From Notholithocarpus densiflorus (Eukaryota > Streptophyta > Magnoliopsida > Fagales > Fagaceae): a stretch of 64,000 nt of DNA. The stretch covers positions 62,001 to 126,000 of the forward strand of contig JARYZH020000080.1 of assembly GCA_030021035.2 (NCBI GenBank), in the 5' to 3' direction. Shown piece after piece: positions 32,897-44,872 of the stretch. Position 1 is the first letter of the stretch, and each line of letters starts with the position of its first letter. The notes below the pieces were generated by a model, which saw only the letters and a list, made by a program, of their open reading frames with translations, was not told the DNA's origin and searched no databases. A program made the translations under genes and the position numbers.

Positions 32897-34747
32897 AGAG
32901 TCTATCAGTTACAATTTTATTTGACTCTGTCCATCCTTATCCTCATGTCCCATCCGCAAATTCAAATTTAAAAAACAAACAATCTTTGCTACGTTAAGAG
33001 CCCGAGAGGTCTGGTATCAAACCAAAAAAAAAGAAAAAAATTTGGCAGAGAAACGTGCAAAGAAGGCCATCGCTCAAAATAAAAAATAAAAGGTGGGTAC
33101 TCTAATCTGTCCTTATGTATTCTGTTATTGACATTTTAGTTTTATGTGTTGTGGTTTTCATAGGTTGTGATTTATTTATTTGTTTCAATTTGGTGGTGTG
33201 TAGGTGGAAATTTATTGGCAAGGATTTCATACAATTGTTGCTCTATCTCATTTATATGCTAGGCATCCCTGTTCTTTTTAAATTTTTAGTTTTTTTGTTT
33301 ACTGTCTTTTTTTTTTCTTTTAGATTTTACAATTTCTTATATAATTCTATCAGCAAATTGTGGCATGTTGATTTTGTCTATTGGTTTTGTGTATTTTGTA
33401 GAAGATTTGCACGGACAAGGTCTTCTGATATTGGAGCAATGTTTTTGCATTCAAATAAGTGAGAATCACAATTCAGGTGGATTGATATTCATGGCTATAT
33501 CTATACCTTATTCTTAGTTTTTTTTTTTTTTTCCCCTTTTCCTTTTTCTTTTAGATTTTAGAATTTCTTATATAATTTTATTAGCAAATAGTCCATTCCT
33601 TTTTCCATTGTGTTACTTTGTTATACTATTTTCAACAAGAAAGAAACTTAATTGAGTTCCTTGATTAGGCCCTTAAAGAGGGATTAAAGCTACTAAATAC
33701 AACATACTTGGAGTAGACGCTGAGTCAAATGATCAATTTTGTCCAAGTAAGGAATGAAATGGTATATTTCTTCCCAAATTTGAAACCACTATCTAAAGCC
33801 TATGAGAAAGCTTCTATTTTTTTTTTTTTTTTTTCTACTAAAGCTAATATTTAATGCAAAACAGAGACAACAACAACAAGGAGGAAGATGATTTAAAATT
33901 TGAGATTCATCAAGGGGAAGGTTCAGGAATCTTAATGGGTTAATTCATGTTCAGGAATCTTAATGGGTTAATTCATGTTCAAGAATCTTAATGAGGCAAG
34001 GTTAGCTATGTGCTCTAAGTAATTTTTATTTTTTAGGGGGGGTTAATATTTTGATGCTTATGTATATATTGTTTTGTGTGTTATAATGTAGGATGCATTG
34101 TCTACCAATGGTCAGAAGACACCTGCAAGGCTACAACAAGTGTTGGAGGTGGATTGCTGCTACTACAAGTGCTGTTTTTGTAACTGAAACTACTACAAGA
34201 ACAAACCTTGGACGATTTGAGAACATATAACTAGGTATTAACAATAATCTATTTTTTGTAATCCACATACATTTGGTGGTGATAATTTTGGAGCTTTAGG
34301 TGATATAGATTATGTACCCGTAAATAATTTTGTAATTTTTTTTTTGTCCTTAATATAATTCTGCAGCTTTAGGTGATAATTCTCACCTATTTATCTTGAA
34401 TAAAGCTGCATTTTTACAGATTGCATATTTAGGTGATATAAGTGACTATGTTGCTACATTAATAGCATGGGAAACTCTTATGATACCTATTCTGTCAAAC
34501 TTGAAAATATGTCATTGCAAAATGAAATACTTATTCTGTCAAATCTTAAGTAAGAAGGAATAAGGAGAGATGGAAGTGCCTAATTTTAAGGGATATGGAT
34601 AAGTATCTAAAATTCAGGAATGTTTAAATTAGTACTTTTACATATCTAACCTTATTATTTAATATTTTTAAACATATGAATTTGAGGGTATTTTGGTACG
34701 CAAAATGATGAAATCCAAATAAGGAATCACGTTATTAGTAATATAGA

Positions 34748-35005
34748 CTAGCCTCTGAGCACACGCTCACGCGCGTGCTCAGAGACTCTTTTATTTTTTG
34801 GGTAAGGGTTCATTTAGAACATTTATTATAATTTGGGATTACTACATTTTCCAATCACAAAAAAACCTAGGGGTGTGATGAGTATTATGTGTGGTGAAAT
34901 AATTTTTCATCACACCCCTAGGTTTTTTTTTGTGATTGGAAAATATAGTAATCCCAAATTATAATAAATGTTTTAAATGAACCCTTACCCAAAAAATAGA
35001 AGAGA
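34748..35005 (-). mobile_element. Foldback element with GC hairpin and CTAG end (Helitron-like)
   Basis: Two long inverted arms (34785-34881 and 34907-35005) match almost base for base around a short AT-rich loop. At the left edge a perfect 10-bp stem, CTCTGAGCAC / GTGCTCAGAG (34753-34762 / 34775-34784), lies directly next to CTAG (34748-34751). On the - strand this is hairpin-CTAG-T, as at Helitron 3' ends. A relative lies at 12178. Confidence 0.6.
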
Positions 35006-35114
35006 CTAGTATATATAATAGCAAAAACTGAGAGAAAGTGGATTCCTACAATTAAGGAGGTGCTGACAAATAGGATAACTGCCTATCTAAAATTCAGATA
35101 CATATAACTTTAAA

Positions 35115-35295
35115 GGGTCATGCTAACGAGTGCCCTTAAAGCATTGGTTAACAATCTATTTTAGGAAAGTTTTGACATCACTTGGAAATGAAAAAAGCTG
35201 TCAAAAATATTAATTGCTTTTTTTTCTTTTCCCATAAAATTTTTCTTTAAATAGATTGTTAACCAATGCTCTAGGGGCATTCGTTAGCATTTCCC
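35115..35295. mobile_element. MITE with ~46-bp TIRs
   Basis: The left arm, GGGTCATGCTAACGAGTGCC through GCATTGGTTAACAATCTATT, is the reverse complement (few mismatches) of the right arm, AATAGATTGTTAACCAATGC through GCATTCGTTAGCATTTCCC. About 90 bp AT-rich core. TIR length suggests a Mutator-type MITE; no clear target duplication. Confidence 0.75.
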
Positions 35296-35840
35296 AAATG
35301 ATAAAATCAATCTCTTAGGTCAATGGGTATGCTTAAAATGGGCCCATCCTTTTACCCTACATACCATATTCCTTCAATTTCTCTATTAAAATCTCTTGGG
35401 CCGGACCAATTCCAAAAATAAAAAGAATAAGGTCAAAATGCAAAACTCACTCTTTAAGTTTTACTACTTTTCATTTCAGTCCTCTAAATTTGTATTCTGT
35501 CATTTCAGTCCTCTAAGTTTTAAACATTTTCAATTCAGTCATCCGTTAACTCACCGTTCATATTTGATGTTAACCTGCTCAAAACGACGCCGTTTTGACC
35601 ATAACTTAATATTTAATTTTTATTTTATTGTTTTTTTCTTTTTCTTTTTTTAAAAAAACGTTAATTTTAAAAAATAAAATAAAAAGCCTCGGCCTATGTT
35701 TCTCAGGGAAGACAATAGGGGACAAGTGCTGGCCTCCTGTGGCAATTTGTGAACACAAACCCCCACAATGTTGTGGTGTGCTCAGTGCTCACTCACGAAG
35801 TTGAAGTCGTATTAATAGTTTAATACTATTACTAATATTA

Positions 35841-36848
35841 GAGCAATTGCATCAGTTGATGCAAAAAAATTTCCATTTTGCACATCTAAAACCTATTTTT
35901 TTTATTTTACACTCCTATTTTTACAAAACAACCACATCAGTTTGTCTATTATACACATTTATTCAAATAAAATATTCATTTCTTTAACCCAGTCATTTCT
36001 CTCACAGACCCAACACAACCCACACAGCCACCATCATCAGCCACCATCATCAAGATCGACGCCTCCAGCCTCCCACTGTGCAACAAGATCAACACCAGCA
36101 TCCAACAAAAAAAAAAAAGATAAAAAAAACTAATAAAAGAAACCCCAAAAGCACAAGCCGATCACACCAGAATCCACACAACCCACCGACCCACACCCAC
36201 AATCACTATCACGGCAGCCTCAAGCTCAACCAAAAAACCAGAAAAACAAACCCTGCTCATCCACCGCGTCTTTCCCTCACATCCAAATCCAAATCTGCAA
36301 AGCCCTTTAACTCGCTTCAACTCAACCGAAACGCTGCGTTTCCAAATGGGTTTCACAGATTTCATCCTCCACGCACACTCGTTGTTCGCTGCGATGCTTC
36401 ATTTGGAACTGGAAGGGTAAGTTTTCTCAACGAGAAACCCAATGATCAACCCCATTCAAACCAAAACCCATCAACCCGAAAACAACGAGAAACAGAGGAA
36501 AGAGCGGTGGCGATGGCGATCGGCGGCGGTGGCAATCGGCAGAAGCTAGAGGAAGAAAAATTTATGAGATGAGAGAAGGAGAAAGCTATGCACCTGAGAG
36601 AGGTTCTCTAATGAACTGAGGAAAAGAGAGGGAGGTGAGAGTCAGGTACAGAGAGGAGAGAGAAAAAATTGTTAAAATATTAAATACACATGCTACAGTA
36701 ATCATGCATATATGCACGGTTACTGTAGCAATTGTGCATTTATGCACAATTTTACACCCACTGATGTGGGTGTTTTTTTGCTCAAAATGTGTAAAATCAA
36801 GTACTTTTTCCATTTTGCACAATTTTGCATCGACTGATGCAATTGCTC
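35841..36848. mobile_element. PIF/Harbinger-like element nested in the MULE, carries host-like sequence
   Basis: Ends GAGCAATTGCATCAGTTGAT and its near-exact inverse ATCGACTGATGCAATTGCTC are flanked by TTA on both sides (35838-35840 and 36849-36851), the 3-bp duplication typical of PIF/Harbinger. No transposase. GC-rich DNA at 36000-36570 includes a frame whose wording (FHRFHPPRTLVVRCDASFGT, then a GTAAGT donor-like site at 36418) resembles the end of a plastid transit peptide exon. It may be a captured host exon; gene not identified. Confidence 0.7.
36078..36572 (+). pseudogene. Possible captured exon inside the nested element
   Basis: A 164-residue frame, rich in Ser, Asn and Arg, contains LQLNRNAAFPNGFHRFHPPR followed by TLVVRCDASFGTGR. 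This looks like a Ser/Arg-rich plastid transit peptide ending near VVRCDA. GTAAGTTTT follows at 36418, so coding identity probably ends there, and the later part (QRETEERAVAMAIGGGGNRQ) would be intronic or unrelated. No function can be assigned. Confidence 0.3.
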
Positions 36849-37977
36849 TTAGTATTTCTGGGAAGGCTCCCACTCTAATGCATATCCATCTCTATATCTA
36901 CCTAATTCTCTCTTGCTTGTAGCTTTTTGTTTTTATTTTTTAATTTGTATTTGTTACAAACAAACAGAGAACAGATAAAATAGTAGATAGATATGGAAGG
37001 GAAATGATATCTTTCTTACATGAGCTGGATTTAAGTAAACAATTATCCAATCTCGTAAACGAGACCTAGCAATGGCGTGAAAAGAGAAAAAGAAAAAGAT
37101 CAAATCAGCCTGCAAATATTTGCATTCGTTTTCTTTAAAATATTTACAATTCCTATATTTCAAATCAACATCGTTATCCATTAGGTAAGTAATGAATTTA
37201 ATAAAAAATTGAAAGGAAGATATAATTGAGAAATGTCAATGGGGTAGGTCAGATCAAGAACCAGTCCATATGAGAAATAAAGAAAAGCACAAAGATGAGG
37301 AAGACTAAAAAGGAAAGAAATACTTAACAGAGAGAGAGAGAGCTGAATTGAGGAAGGATTCAACAGATCCCAGTAACCGGAAGCTTTTGAAAAAATTGTG
37401 TAGTACTGTATTCCTACTTTCTTTGGCCGTAATATTTTAACTAACGTTTTTTTTTTTAATTAAGAAATAAATTTTTTAAAATTAAATTATTAAATTATGG
37501 CCAAAACAATGTCATTTTGGGCAGGTTAACGGCAAATATGGATGGTGAGTTAACGGAAGATTGAATTGAAGAGATTTGAAACTTAGAGAACTAAATTAAC
37601 AAAATGCAAACTTAGAAATCTGAAATGAAAAGTGATGAAACTTAAAAAGTGAGTTTTACATTTTGGCAAAAGAATAAAAATAACATAACGGGTCTACAAG
37701 GATTTTGCCTTGCGTTATGGGTTTTTAACTTTTTGTGGCCCTCAGATAAAATGGGCAATAACAGTGGCTAAGTGGAATCATATGTTATACACAACAAAAA
37801 GGTGAAAAGAGTGGACCAAGTATTTTATTATTTTTATTATTATTATACGTCGGAGAGTTGGTACTTTTTTATGTTTTTATGTTTTTAACATAGACATTTA
37901 GGATTCAAATTCTTTCTTTCTCAATTATTAATTTGATACTTTTTGAATTCTTGAAATTTGATTATAAAAAAAAAGAA

Positions 37978-38036
37978 TAAAACTTAGGTATAGTATCTTA
38001 GGTACTGTTCCTTAAGTTCTCCTCTTAAGATTTAGC
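37978..38036. mobile_element. MITE left half (ACTTAGGTA family), split by the gypsy element
   Basis: AAACTTAGGTATAGTATCTT and AGGTACTGTTC pair as inverted repeats with 48790-48835 (GCACCTAAGTACTGTAACTA). The gypsy element sits between the halves, flanked by TTAGC (38032-38036 and 48692-48696). A solo copy of the family is at 19685-19785. Confidence 0.65.
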
Positions 38037-38739
38037 TGTGCACGCCAGAAATGAGGTTGGTGGGCTGACCCTCACTTGGGCTCACAATCTATTTGTGATA
38101 TGGGTTTTGGATTTTCTACTTTGGGTGGTCCTTAACACAGAGACCCAATGGAACAACTTCCCCTTGAGAACTCCTCTACTCTCACTACTGATACTACTCT
38201 CCTGTTGCTCTCTTGCTCCCTCTATCTTCAGTCTCCTTTGGAACCTTTCAACAACCTCTTTTCCTCTCTCAGCTTCTCATATTTATAGCCCAGAATTAGT
38301 GGGGAGTTATGATTACTCTTGTGGTCAGTGGGAGAGGGGTTCCAATGTTGTTATCGCTAAGTGGGTGTTTAGTTAGGAGTGGGGTGTGGTGAAAGTGGCA
38401 TTAGGACTGGCTCCCCACTCCAGAAAGGGTGTTCGGCAGTGATACTCCCCAAGGCGGCACCGAGCAACTGGGATATAGTGTTCCCGAGCAATCATGCTCC
38501 CGTCTGAGGTGTACATTTTCAAGCAACTCAGGCTATGAACTATGATGAACACACATATATATTATAATGGCTCGCCCAACAGGTTTGGTGTTGGGCACAA
38601 TGACATGAGACCCGGACCCATGACTCCAGCAAGCCCAAAGCTCAGCCGTGGACAAAAGGGTTGGGCCCATGGGCCATGATGCAGGGTTGGGATCCCAAGT
38701 CTCAAGCCCAAAACTGGCCCGGGAGTCTCATACCATACA
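38037..38739 (-). repeat. Gypsy LTR, left copy
   Basis: Runs from TGTGCACGCCAGAAATGAGG to GAGTCTCATACCATACA. Pairs with 47988-48691 at visibly about 95% identity. ORFs within (38038-38376) are LTR readings, not genes. Confidence 0.92.
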
Positions 38740-39205
38740 TTAGCCCCCCCTTGATTCGTGCCCGACCACTAGGGACGAATCAAGGAAGTCAAAGGACAGA
38801 AACTACCCGAGAAGCTCAACGGGCAGATACTGGACGGTTAGGAGATTCATTAATGCGCCCTAAAAAGGTGTGTAGTATCTGACTGTTGGTTCAGCCGTCA
38901 TCATTGTCTGACGGTTCACGAACCAAGGCGGCGCGCATGTGACAGTTGAGGTGGGATTCGTAGAGTTTCCCGCTTCTCATTTATTAAATGATATTTATTC
39001 CTCTCTTTTGGCTCCTATAAATAGTTCATTCTGAATCTCCTTTTCACTTTTACATTCTTCACCTTCTAAATTTCCTCTTTGCCGTGCATACCTCTCTATG
39101 CACTCATCCTCCAGCCCAGAGTACCCTTCTTCCCTAGAGCCCAAAGTAAGTTTCTCTACCTCTTTCTCTTGTTTTAGTTTCTTCCTTCAACTTTTAGAGT
39201 TTAAG

Positions 39206-41480
39206 ATGGGTTTCGCTCACCTTCTAAACACTGAGGTGTCTCTAGCCACCTTTAGGTAGACATTCAGTATCCCTGAGGATATGAATGTGGCATACTGCCA
39301 TGAGAGCGAGATCGCTCTCTACAGACGCTCTGGGTCCAATACCGCTTTCTTCCCCTTGATGTCAGTTTTGGAGGGTGGGGTTAGGTTTCCCGTGGACCCA
39401 CTCCTACTCAACACTGTTAGATTTTATGGTTTGTGTCCTGACCAACTTCCTCCCAATTTTTACCGAGTAGTTAATTGTGTCACTAGGTTAAACCAGATAT
39501 GTTTGCATTTGAACCATCATGATATAAAATTCATGTACAGCCTATATGGAAATAAAAAGGCCAATTACTACTTAAAAGTTAGAGATTTTTAGGTATGGCT
39601 AATTTCATGCCTGCCCGATTCTAATAGAAACTCAGCCGAGGAGTTTGTTCAAGTGAGCGGCAACTGGTTTGCCGATGAGCTCCCCTGCCCACTCTCGCCG
39701 TGCGAAGTTGGTTCGTACTGCATGCTTACCTATTTTCTTTTTGTTTATTCATGATTGTTTTGTCTTTCCGGATGCTAACTTACAGTGCTCTTTCGTTGCA
39801 GACGGCAAATGCTTCCTCTTGGACCCTAGAGTGGTGCATGTAAAGGACCTGAATTTTGTACTAAGGTTCAAAATATTCGTTCATACGGACGGGCAGCTCA
39901 AGGCATCGCACCTCATACTCGGCTGCACCCCCATATACAAGACTTGGCAACCCTTCAGCCAATCCCTATTGGTAGACAGCCCCCTGCTGTCTTACGTAGA
40001 CATACAGCACGCCAAATTCCTCCCCCCCTCACTGACTACCAGCGAAGCCCAGGATCTCGGCCCTCGCTACACAACCGCAGAAGATCTCGCCCTGATCAGG
40101 GACGAGTCAGCCGAACGGGTTTCTCGGGCTCTTAGGGAGCAGAGACATATTCCCGTTGAAGAACTAGCAGATCCTGCCCCACCAACTGAGCAAGAAATAG
40201 CCGAGGTCGAACTAGATGTCGAGATGGTGACAAGGCGAAAAATGACAGTCAACTGCTTCCTGCCTAGCGCTCATCCTCCAGCCCAGTCTTAACAGCCTCA
40301 GGGTAAAGGTCGAACCCCTCCTCCCCCCTCTTCCAGCCGCGCCAAAAAGAAGCAACACCTTGATGATCAACCGCCCCAGGTTCCTAGCGACGCCCCTTCC
40401 AAGAGCCCGATCTGGCCATCTAGCAAGATCATGATCCGGGAGCCGGTGGGCAAGTCTCAGCCTACCGCCCAAGTCAGTGCTTATGTAGTGTCTTCTTCCC
40501 ATCCAGAGGCCCATTGGCAGCCTACCTTTAAGTTTGGCGAGGGTCCTCTGCCAGCTACGGCCAGCGTAAGGGTTTGGGATAAGGGTGGAGGGGGAAGGGT
40601 GGCTCAAAACTTAGTGCACGGCCTCCTACTACCCGAGGACGTTCAATTTTTTACTGAGGGGGACAAGGATTCGTTAATACGGCGGCTATAGTGGCACACC
40701 GTGGCAGTAATTTTCCTCTCCTTCGCTTTTTGTTCATTTTAATGCATGAATAATTCCTCTAACCTTATGTCCGTTGTCTTTATGTTACCAGTCCGCATAG
40801 ATGAGACACATCCTTGGTGAGAGACTGAAAGAGCTCGCCGAGGACGCTGATTGGGAGAAAGCGTTGAAGGATGTTGCCAATGCCACAGCTAAGGAAAAGG
40901 GGAAGGCTGCTAAGGCTGTCGAGAAGAAAGCCCAATCCTCGAAGAAAGCCCGCTTATTGGTGGAGGGGAAATTGGCCGAGGCAGTGGACCGGCTGGAGGG
41001 CATCAAGCTTAAATTAGCAGAGGCAGCCAGCCTGAATTTGGTCCAAGCCGATCAAATAGCCGATTTGAAGGCAGCCCTCGAAGCCTGTGAGAAAAAATGG
41101 TATGACGAGGGCTTTGTGGATGCTGAGAAATCTGCGGAGCCTATCGTCCATCAGGCACGGTTCCATGGGTTCGAGGAGGGGTGGCTGGCGGCCCTTCAGG
41201 CAATGGGAGTGGCCGAGGACTCCCCCTTGCGGAACCCAAACCGAATCCTTTACCCAGCTCCTCCACCTCCCGCCCAAAGTTAGGTCGATGCCGCAGACGA
41301 GGAAATACCACCAGCATGAAGGAGCTAGTCCAAACGATTGACACTCACGTTGATCTCGAGGTTTTCAGTAACCTCAATGTTGCTAATGATGCACAAGCCC
41401 AACAACCACCGACCGAGGGGGCCTCCAGCCAGCCAGCCAATGAAGCAATCCAACTCCCGCCCACCGATCCAGCTGTTTAA
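39206..41480 (+). pseudogene. Antisense extra ORF of the gypsy element (Transposase_28-like)
   Basis: Opposite in orientation to gag-pol. It starts MGFAHLLNTEVSLATFR, then a stop at about 39257, and continues SIPEDMNVAYCHESEIALYR, GGVRFPVDPLLLNTVRFYGL, PDQLPPNFYRVV. This is the wording of the plant 'putative gypsy type transposon' domain (PF04195). Further frames (39669-40292, 40801-41283) give acidic and coiled-coil-like Ala/Lys/Glu segments (AEDADWEKALKDVANATAKE, AKAVEKKAQSSKKARLLVEG). Such antisense ORFs are known in Tat-lineage elements; their role is unsettled. Stops between segments make it a pseudogene unless spliced; possible introns were not resolved. Confidence 0.7.
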
Positions 41481-42027
41481 TACTTCTGTTCAACTAGCCC
41501 TTTACCCGTTTTGCTTTTCCTTTATTGTTTTATTTTTTCTCGGTTTGCCCAGGGTCGCCGAGTTGTGGTGACGGAACTATAGCTTTAACTTCAATTTCTT
41601 TTCTTTTCGGGTTTATTTGCCTATGGTCACCAGGCTGTGGTGACCAAACAATGGTTTGGTTTTATTTGTTTCAACTGCTTTATTTCTCGGTTTTGGAGGC
41701 CGAGCTTTCTATTATTGTTTTACCATCGTTAGGTTATCTTCCTAAATATGTTTGACTGGCTACTTTTGCTTCCCTAGCCGGGCAACTTAATTAGTGTGCC
41801 CTTACCTTTACATAAGGACGGGTGTATCTGTACCCTTATAGTGGTCGGGCCTGAAATAATTTCCTATGTTAGACGAATAACCCGCTACAATTCGTATTTG
41901 CTGTGGTTTACCCGATTTGGGAGAAATGGAAGCTAGATAATTGAACCGAACTGTGCGCGAAGTTCACCAAACCCGGAACCTGCACTGTGCAGAGCTTTAA
42001 TCGAAAGAGCATTGTTAGTAACACTTA

Positions 42028-42800
42028 GTGCGAAGTTTTCACCTGTCCAACGATGGAAATCAAACCGAGGTCAGGTTTTTGTCCTCATATAATTTTAGCG
42101 CTAAGCTTCCATCTGCCCGGTGGTGAAAATCGAGCCGAGGGTAGATTTATGTACTTAGGTAATTTAAAGTAAGGGTTTCACCTGCCCGGAGATGGTGATT
42201 GAACCGGGGACAAGTTTCTTGTCAGAGTAATTTAATGTAAGGTTTCTATCTGCCCGGTGATGATGATCGAACCAGGGACAGGCTTCTATCCCTAGAAAAC
42301 TCCGTGTAAGGTTTCCACCTGCTCGGTGATGATGATCGAACCGGGGACAGGCTTATGTCCTTAAAATGATTTAATATAAGGTTTCCTCTTGCCCGATGAT
42401 GATGATCATACCGGGGACAGGCTTCTGTCCTTAGAAAATTTTTTAGTGTAAGGTTTCCACCTGCTCGGCGATAATGATCGAACCGAGAAGCAGGCTTCTG
42501 TCCTTAGAATGATTTAATATAAGGTTTCCACCTGCCCGGTGATAATGATAGAACCAAGGACAGGCTTCTGTCCTTAGAAAACTTTTTAGTGTAAGGTTTC
42601 CACCTGCTCGGTGAATATGATCAAACCGAGAAGCAGACTTCTGTCCTTAGAACGATTTAATATAAGGTTTCCACCTGCTCGACGATGATGATCGAACCGG
42701 GAATAGGCTTCTGTCCTTTGAAAACTTTTTAATGTAAGGTTTCTACCTGCTCGGCGATAATGATCGAACTGAGAAGCAGGCTTCTGTCCTTAGAATGGAA
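42028..42800. repeat. Tandem array in gypsy 3' region, ~66-72 bp units, about 11 copies
   Basis: Units follow the pattern AAGGTTTCCACCTGCYCGG, TGATGATGATCGAACCGG, GACAGGCTTCTGTCCTTAGA and a variable AT-rich spacer. The first three are the most divergent. Located between pol and the antisense ORF, as in other Tat-type elements. Not CRISPR: unit length, divergence and lack of unique spacers exclude it. Confidence 0.85.
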
Positions 42801-42971
42801 CAAACCGCCCCAATCCTTATAACTTTCTTCGCATTTGTTGGCTGGCATCGCCTCTAATGAATTAACGATAATAAAACTAAATGCACCTGCAAAGATAAAT
42901 ATCACCTCTATATTAATTAATGAAACATATATACAAGATTACATTTAATTCACACCCCCTTGTACGAATGG

Positions 42972-43895
42972 TCAGTGATAAAATTTCTTCAGATTATGGA
43001 CATTCCATGGCCAAGGAAGTGGCCTTTCATCTAAATCTTCCAAGTAGTACGACCCTGCACCTACAATGGCAGTGACCCTATAAGGCCCTTCCCAGGTCGG
43101 GGCTAACTTCCCAACACTTGTATCCCGCATATTCCCTACTGCTTTCCGTAACACTAGGTCCCCAGCACTAAATTCCCTCATCTTTACATCACGGTTGTAG
43201 TGTCGGGCAAGCTTTTGTTGGTATTCGGCTAGCCTTATAGTTGCCGCTTCACGATGCTCTTCCAGCGAATCCAAACGTTCTACCATCAATCTTTCATTCT
43301 GGGCAGGGGCAAATGCTGCAACTCATGCATTACATAAGTTTACTTCGGCTGGTATCACAGCTTTTGCCCTGTACGTTAGGGAGAACGGGGTTTCTCCTGT
43401 AGATCTCCTAGGAGTTGTTCGGTATGCCCACAGAACGTTGGGCAGCTCTTCGGTCCACCTACCTTTTGCGTCGTCTAGCCTTTTCTTCAATCCATTCATG
43501 ATTGCCTTGTTAGTGACTTCAGCTTGTCCATTGCTCTGAGAATACGCCGGGGTGGAGTACCTGTTCTTGATGCCGAGATCACTGCAAAACTCACAAAAGG
43601 CTCTACTGTCGAACTGCAGTCCATTATCAGATATAAGAGAGTCTGGCACCCCAAATCTCGTGACTATATTCTTCCACACGAACTTTCTAACATCCACGTC
43701 CCGAATATTGGCCAACGCCTCTGCCTCCGCCCACTTGGTGAAGTAATCAACAGCCACTAAAACAAACTTTCGATTGCCCGTGGCCCGGGGAAATGGGCCG
43801 AGAATGTCCAGCCCCCACTGCGCGAAGGCTAGGGGCTGTTGACCGGATTCAGTTGGCCTGTGGATTGGTGGATCAAGAGGGCATACTTTTGGCAC
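42972..43895 (-). pseudogene. Gypsy integrase core and C-terminal domain
   Basis: The catalytic core shows the D, D, E triad positions in context: WGLDILGPFPRA, LISDNGLQFDSRAF and NGQAEVTNKAIMN. A stop at 43320-43322 separates the C-terminal region (KLARHYNRDVKMREFSAGDL, PTWEGPYRVTAI). A frameshift near 43860 separates it from the zinc-finger part upstream. Would insert element cDNA in the nucleus; broken here. Confidence 0.85.
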
Positions 43896-44872
43896 TGTTC
43901 ACACTTACGCACATACTCGGCGGCATCCTTCTGCATCTGTGGCCACCAGAACCCCTGAGTCATTGCTCGGTGTGCTAATGAGCGTCCCCCCATATGACTA
44001 CCGCACACCCCATCATGTAGCTCGCCCAAGAGCTCATTAACTTTTCTAGGGTGTAAGTACAAAAGGTATGGCCCCCCAAAAGATCTCCGGTATAGCTTAC
44101 GATCTGCCGACAACCAGTACCGAGAAAATACTCGGCGAACTTTGTTAGCTTCCTTTTGATTATCTGGGATTCGATCCTCAGCTAGGAAGTTAATGATTGG
44201 GTCCATCCAACATGGCTTGGTTGTCGAAATCACTGCCACACCAACACCGACCGCTATATTGATGCTCGGCTTCGCTATAAGCTCCACCTTGATTAACCGA
44301 GGCACATCCTCCATCACTGATGATGCCAACGTGGCTAGAGAGTCAGCATGCCTGTTCTGTCCCCGGGATACTTGGGCCAACTTTGCCGTACAAAACTTAC
44401 TGATGACCTGCTTTACCACATGTAAGTACCCTTTCATTCGAGAATCCCGAGCTTCAAAACTACCCTGCACCTGGTTAACCACCAACCAAGAATCTGAATA
44501 AATCTCTACATCCCAGGCGCCCATACCCAAAACGGTTCTCAACCCGGCAAGCAAGGCCTCGTATTCAGCTTCGTTGTTAAAGGCCCTGAACCCTAACCTA
44601 AAAGAATGCTCCAGCCGTATTCCTTCTGGGGTGATAATGACAATCTCGGCACCAGCCCCCATAGCACTTAATGCACCGTCCACAAATACCTTCCACGGGC
44701 GACATTCCACTTGACAAACCATCTCCCTTTCGTTCTTAGGAGAAAACTCTGCAACGAAGTCAGCAAGAACTTGGCCCTTCACCGAACTTCTTGGCCTATA
44801 CCTTATGTCGAAGGATCCTAGCCGGGTCCCCCATTTAGCTATCCAGCCCGTAAAGTCGGATCTTTTCAACAA
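43829..44872 (-). pseudogene. Gypsy RNase H and integrase zinc-finger segment
   Basis: A 347-residue open stretch on the - strand. RNase H: VFVDGALSAMGAGAEIVI, FNNEAEYEALLAGLRTVL, YSDSWLVVNQVQGSFEARD, QNRHADSLATLAS. Integrase H2C2 finger: HDGVCGSHMGGRSLAHRAMT then VRKCEQCQKYA. The RNase H wording (NNEAEYEAL) is of the type found in Tat/Athila-like elements. It is in a different frame from the RT ORF, with about 430 bp of decayed connection between them (44873-45303). Confidence 0.85.

Larger units (their letters stand above)
31749..34740. other. AT-rich block with Helitron-like start, tandem duplication, no gene
   Basis: Begins with TCTATACTACTATTTAAGG, a wording common at the 5' ends of plant Helitrons, but I could not pair it convincingly with a hairpin-CTRR 3' end. 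It contains a 300-bp tandem duplication, a MITE, poly-A and poly-T runs (for example A36 near 32355), and a 29-bp repeat GTTCAGGAATCTTAATGGG (33931-33990, about 2.5 units). The frame 33115-33462 is a hydrophobic, low-complexity reading of T-rich DNA. Confidence 0.35.
35431..37667. mobile_element. Mutator-like element with ~240-bp TIRs and 10-bp TSD
   Basis: The left arm (about 35431-35670; GTCAAAATGCAAAACTCAC, GTTAACTCACCGTTCATATT, CAAAACGACGCCGTTTTGAC) is the diverged reverse complement of the right arm (about 37435-37667; GTGAGTTTTACATTTTGGC, AATATGGATGGTGAGTTAAC). AAAAGAATAA occurs directly outside both ends (35421-35430 and 37668-37677), a 10-bp target duplication as expected for MULEs. 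The interior has no transposase. It hosts a nested PIF/Harbinger-like element (35841-36848) and unassigned DNA at 36850-37430. Confidence 0.85.

Noticed and set aside
33115..33462. 115-residue hydrophobic frame (Phe/Val/Leu/Cys-rich)
   Set aside because: A product of T-rich DNA within a transposon-like block; not convincing as a membrane protein gene.
42028..42800. CRISPR-like regularly spaced repeats
   Set aside because: Units are 66-72 bp, contiguous and diverged, with no unique spacers, and lie inside a plant gypsy retrotransposon.
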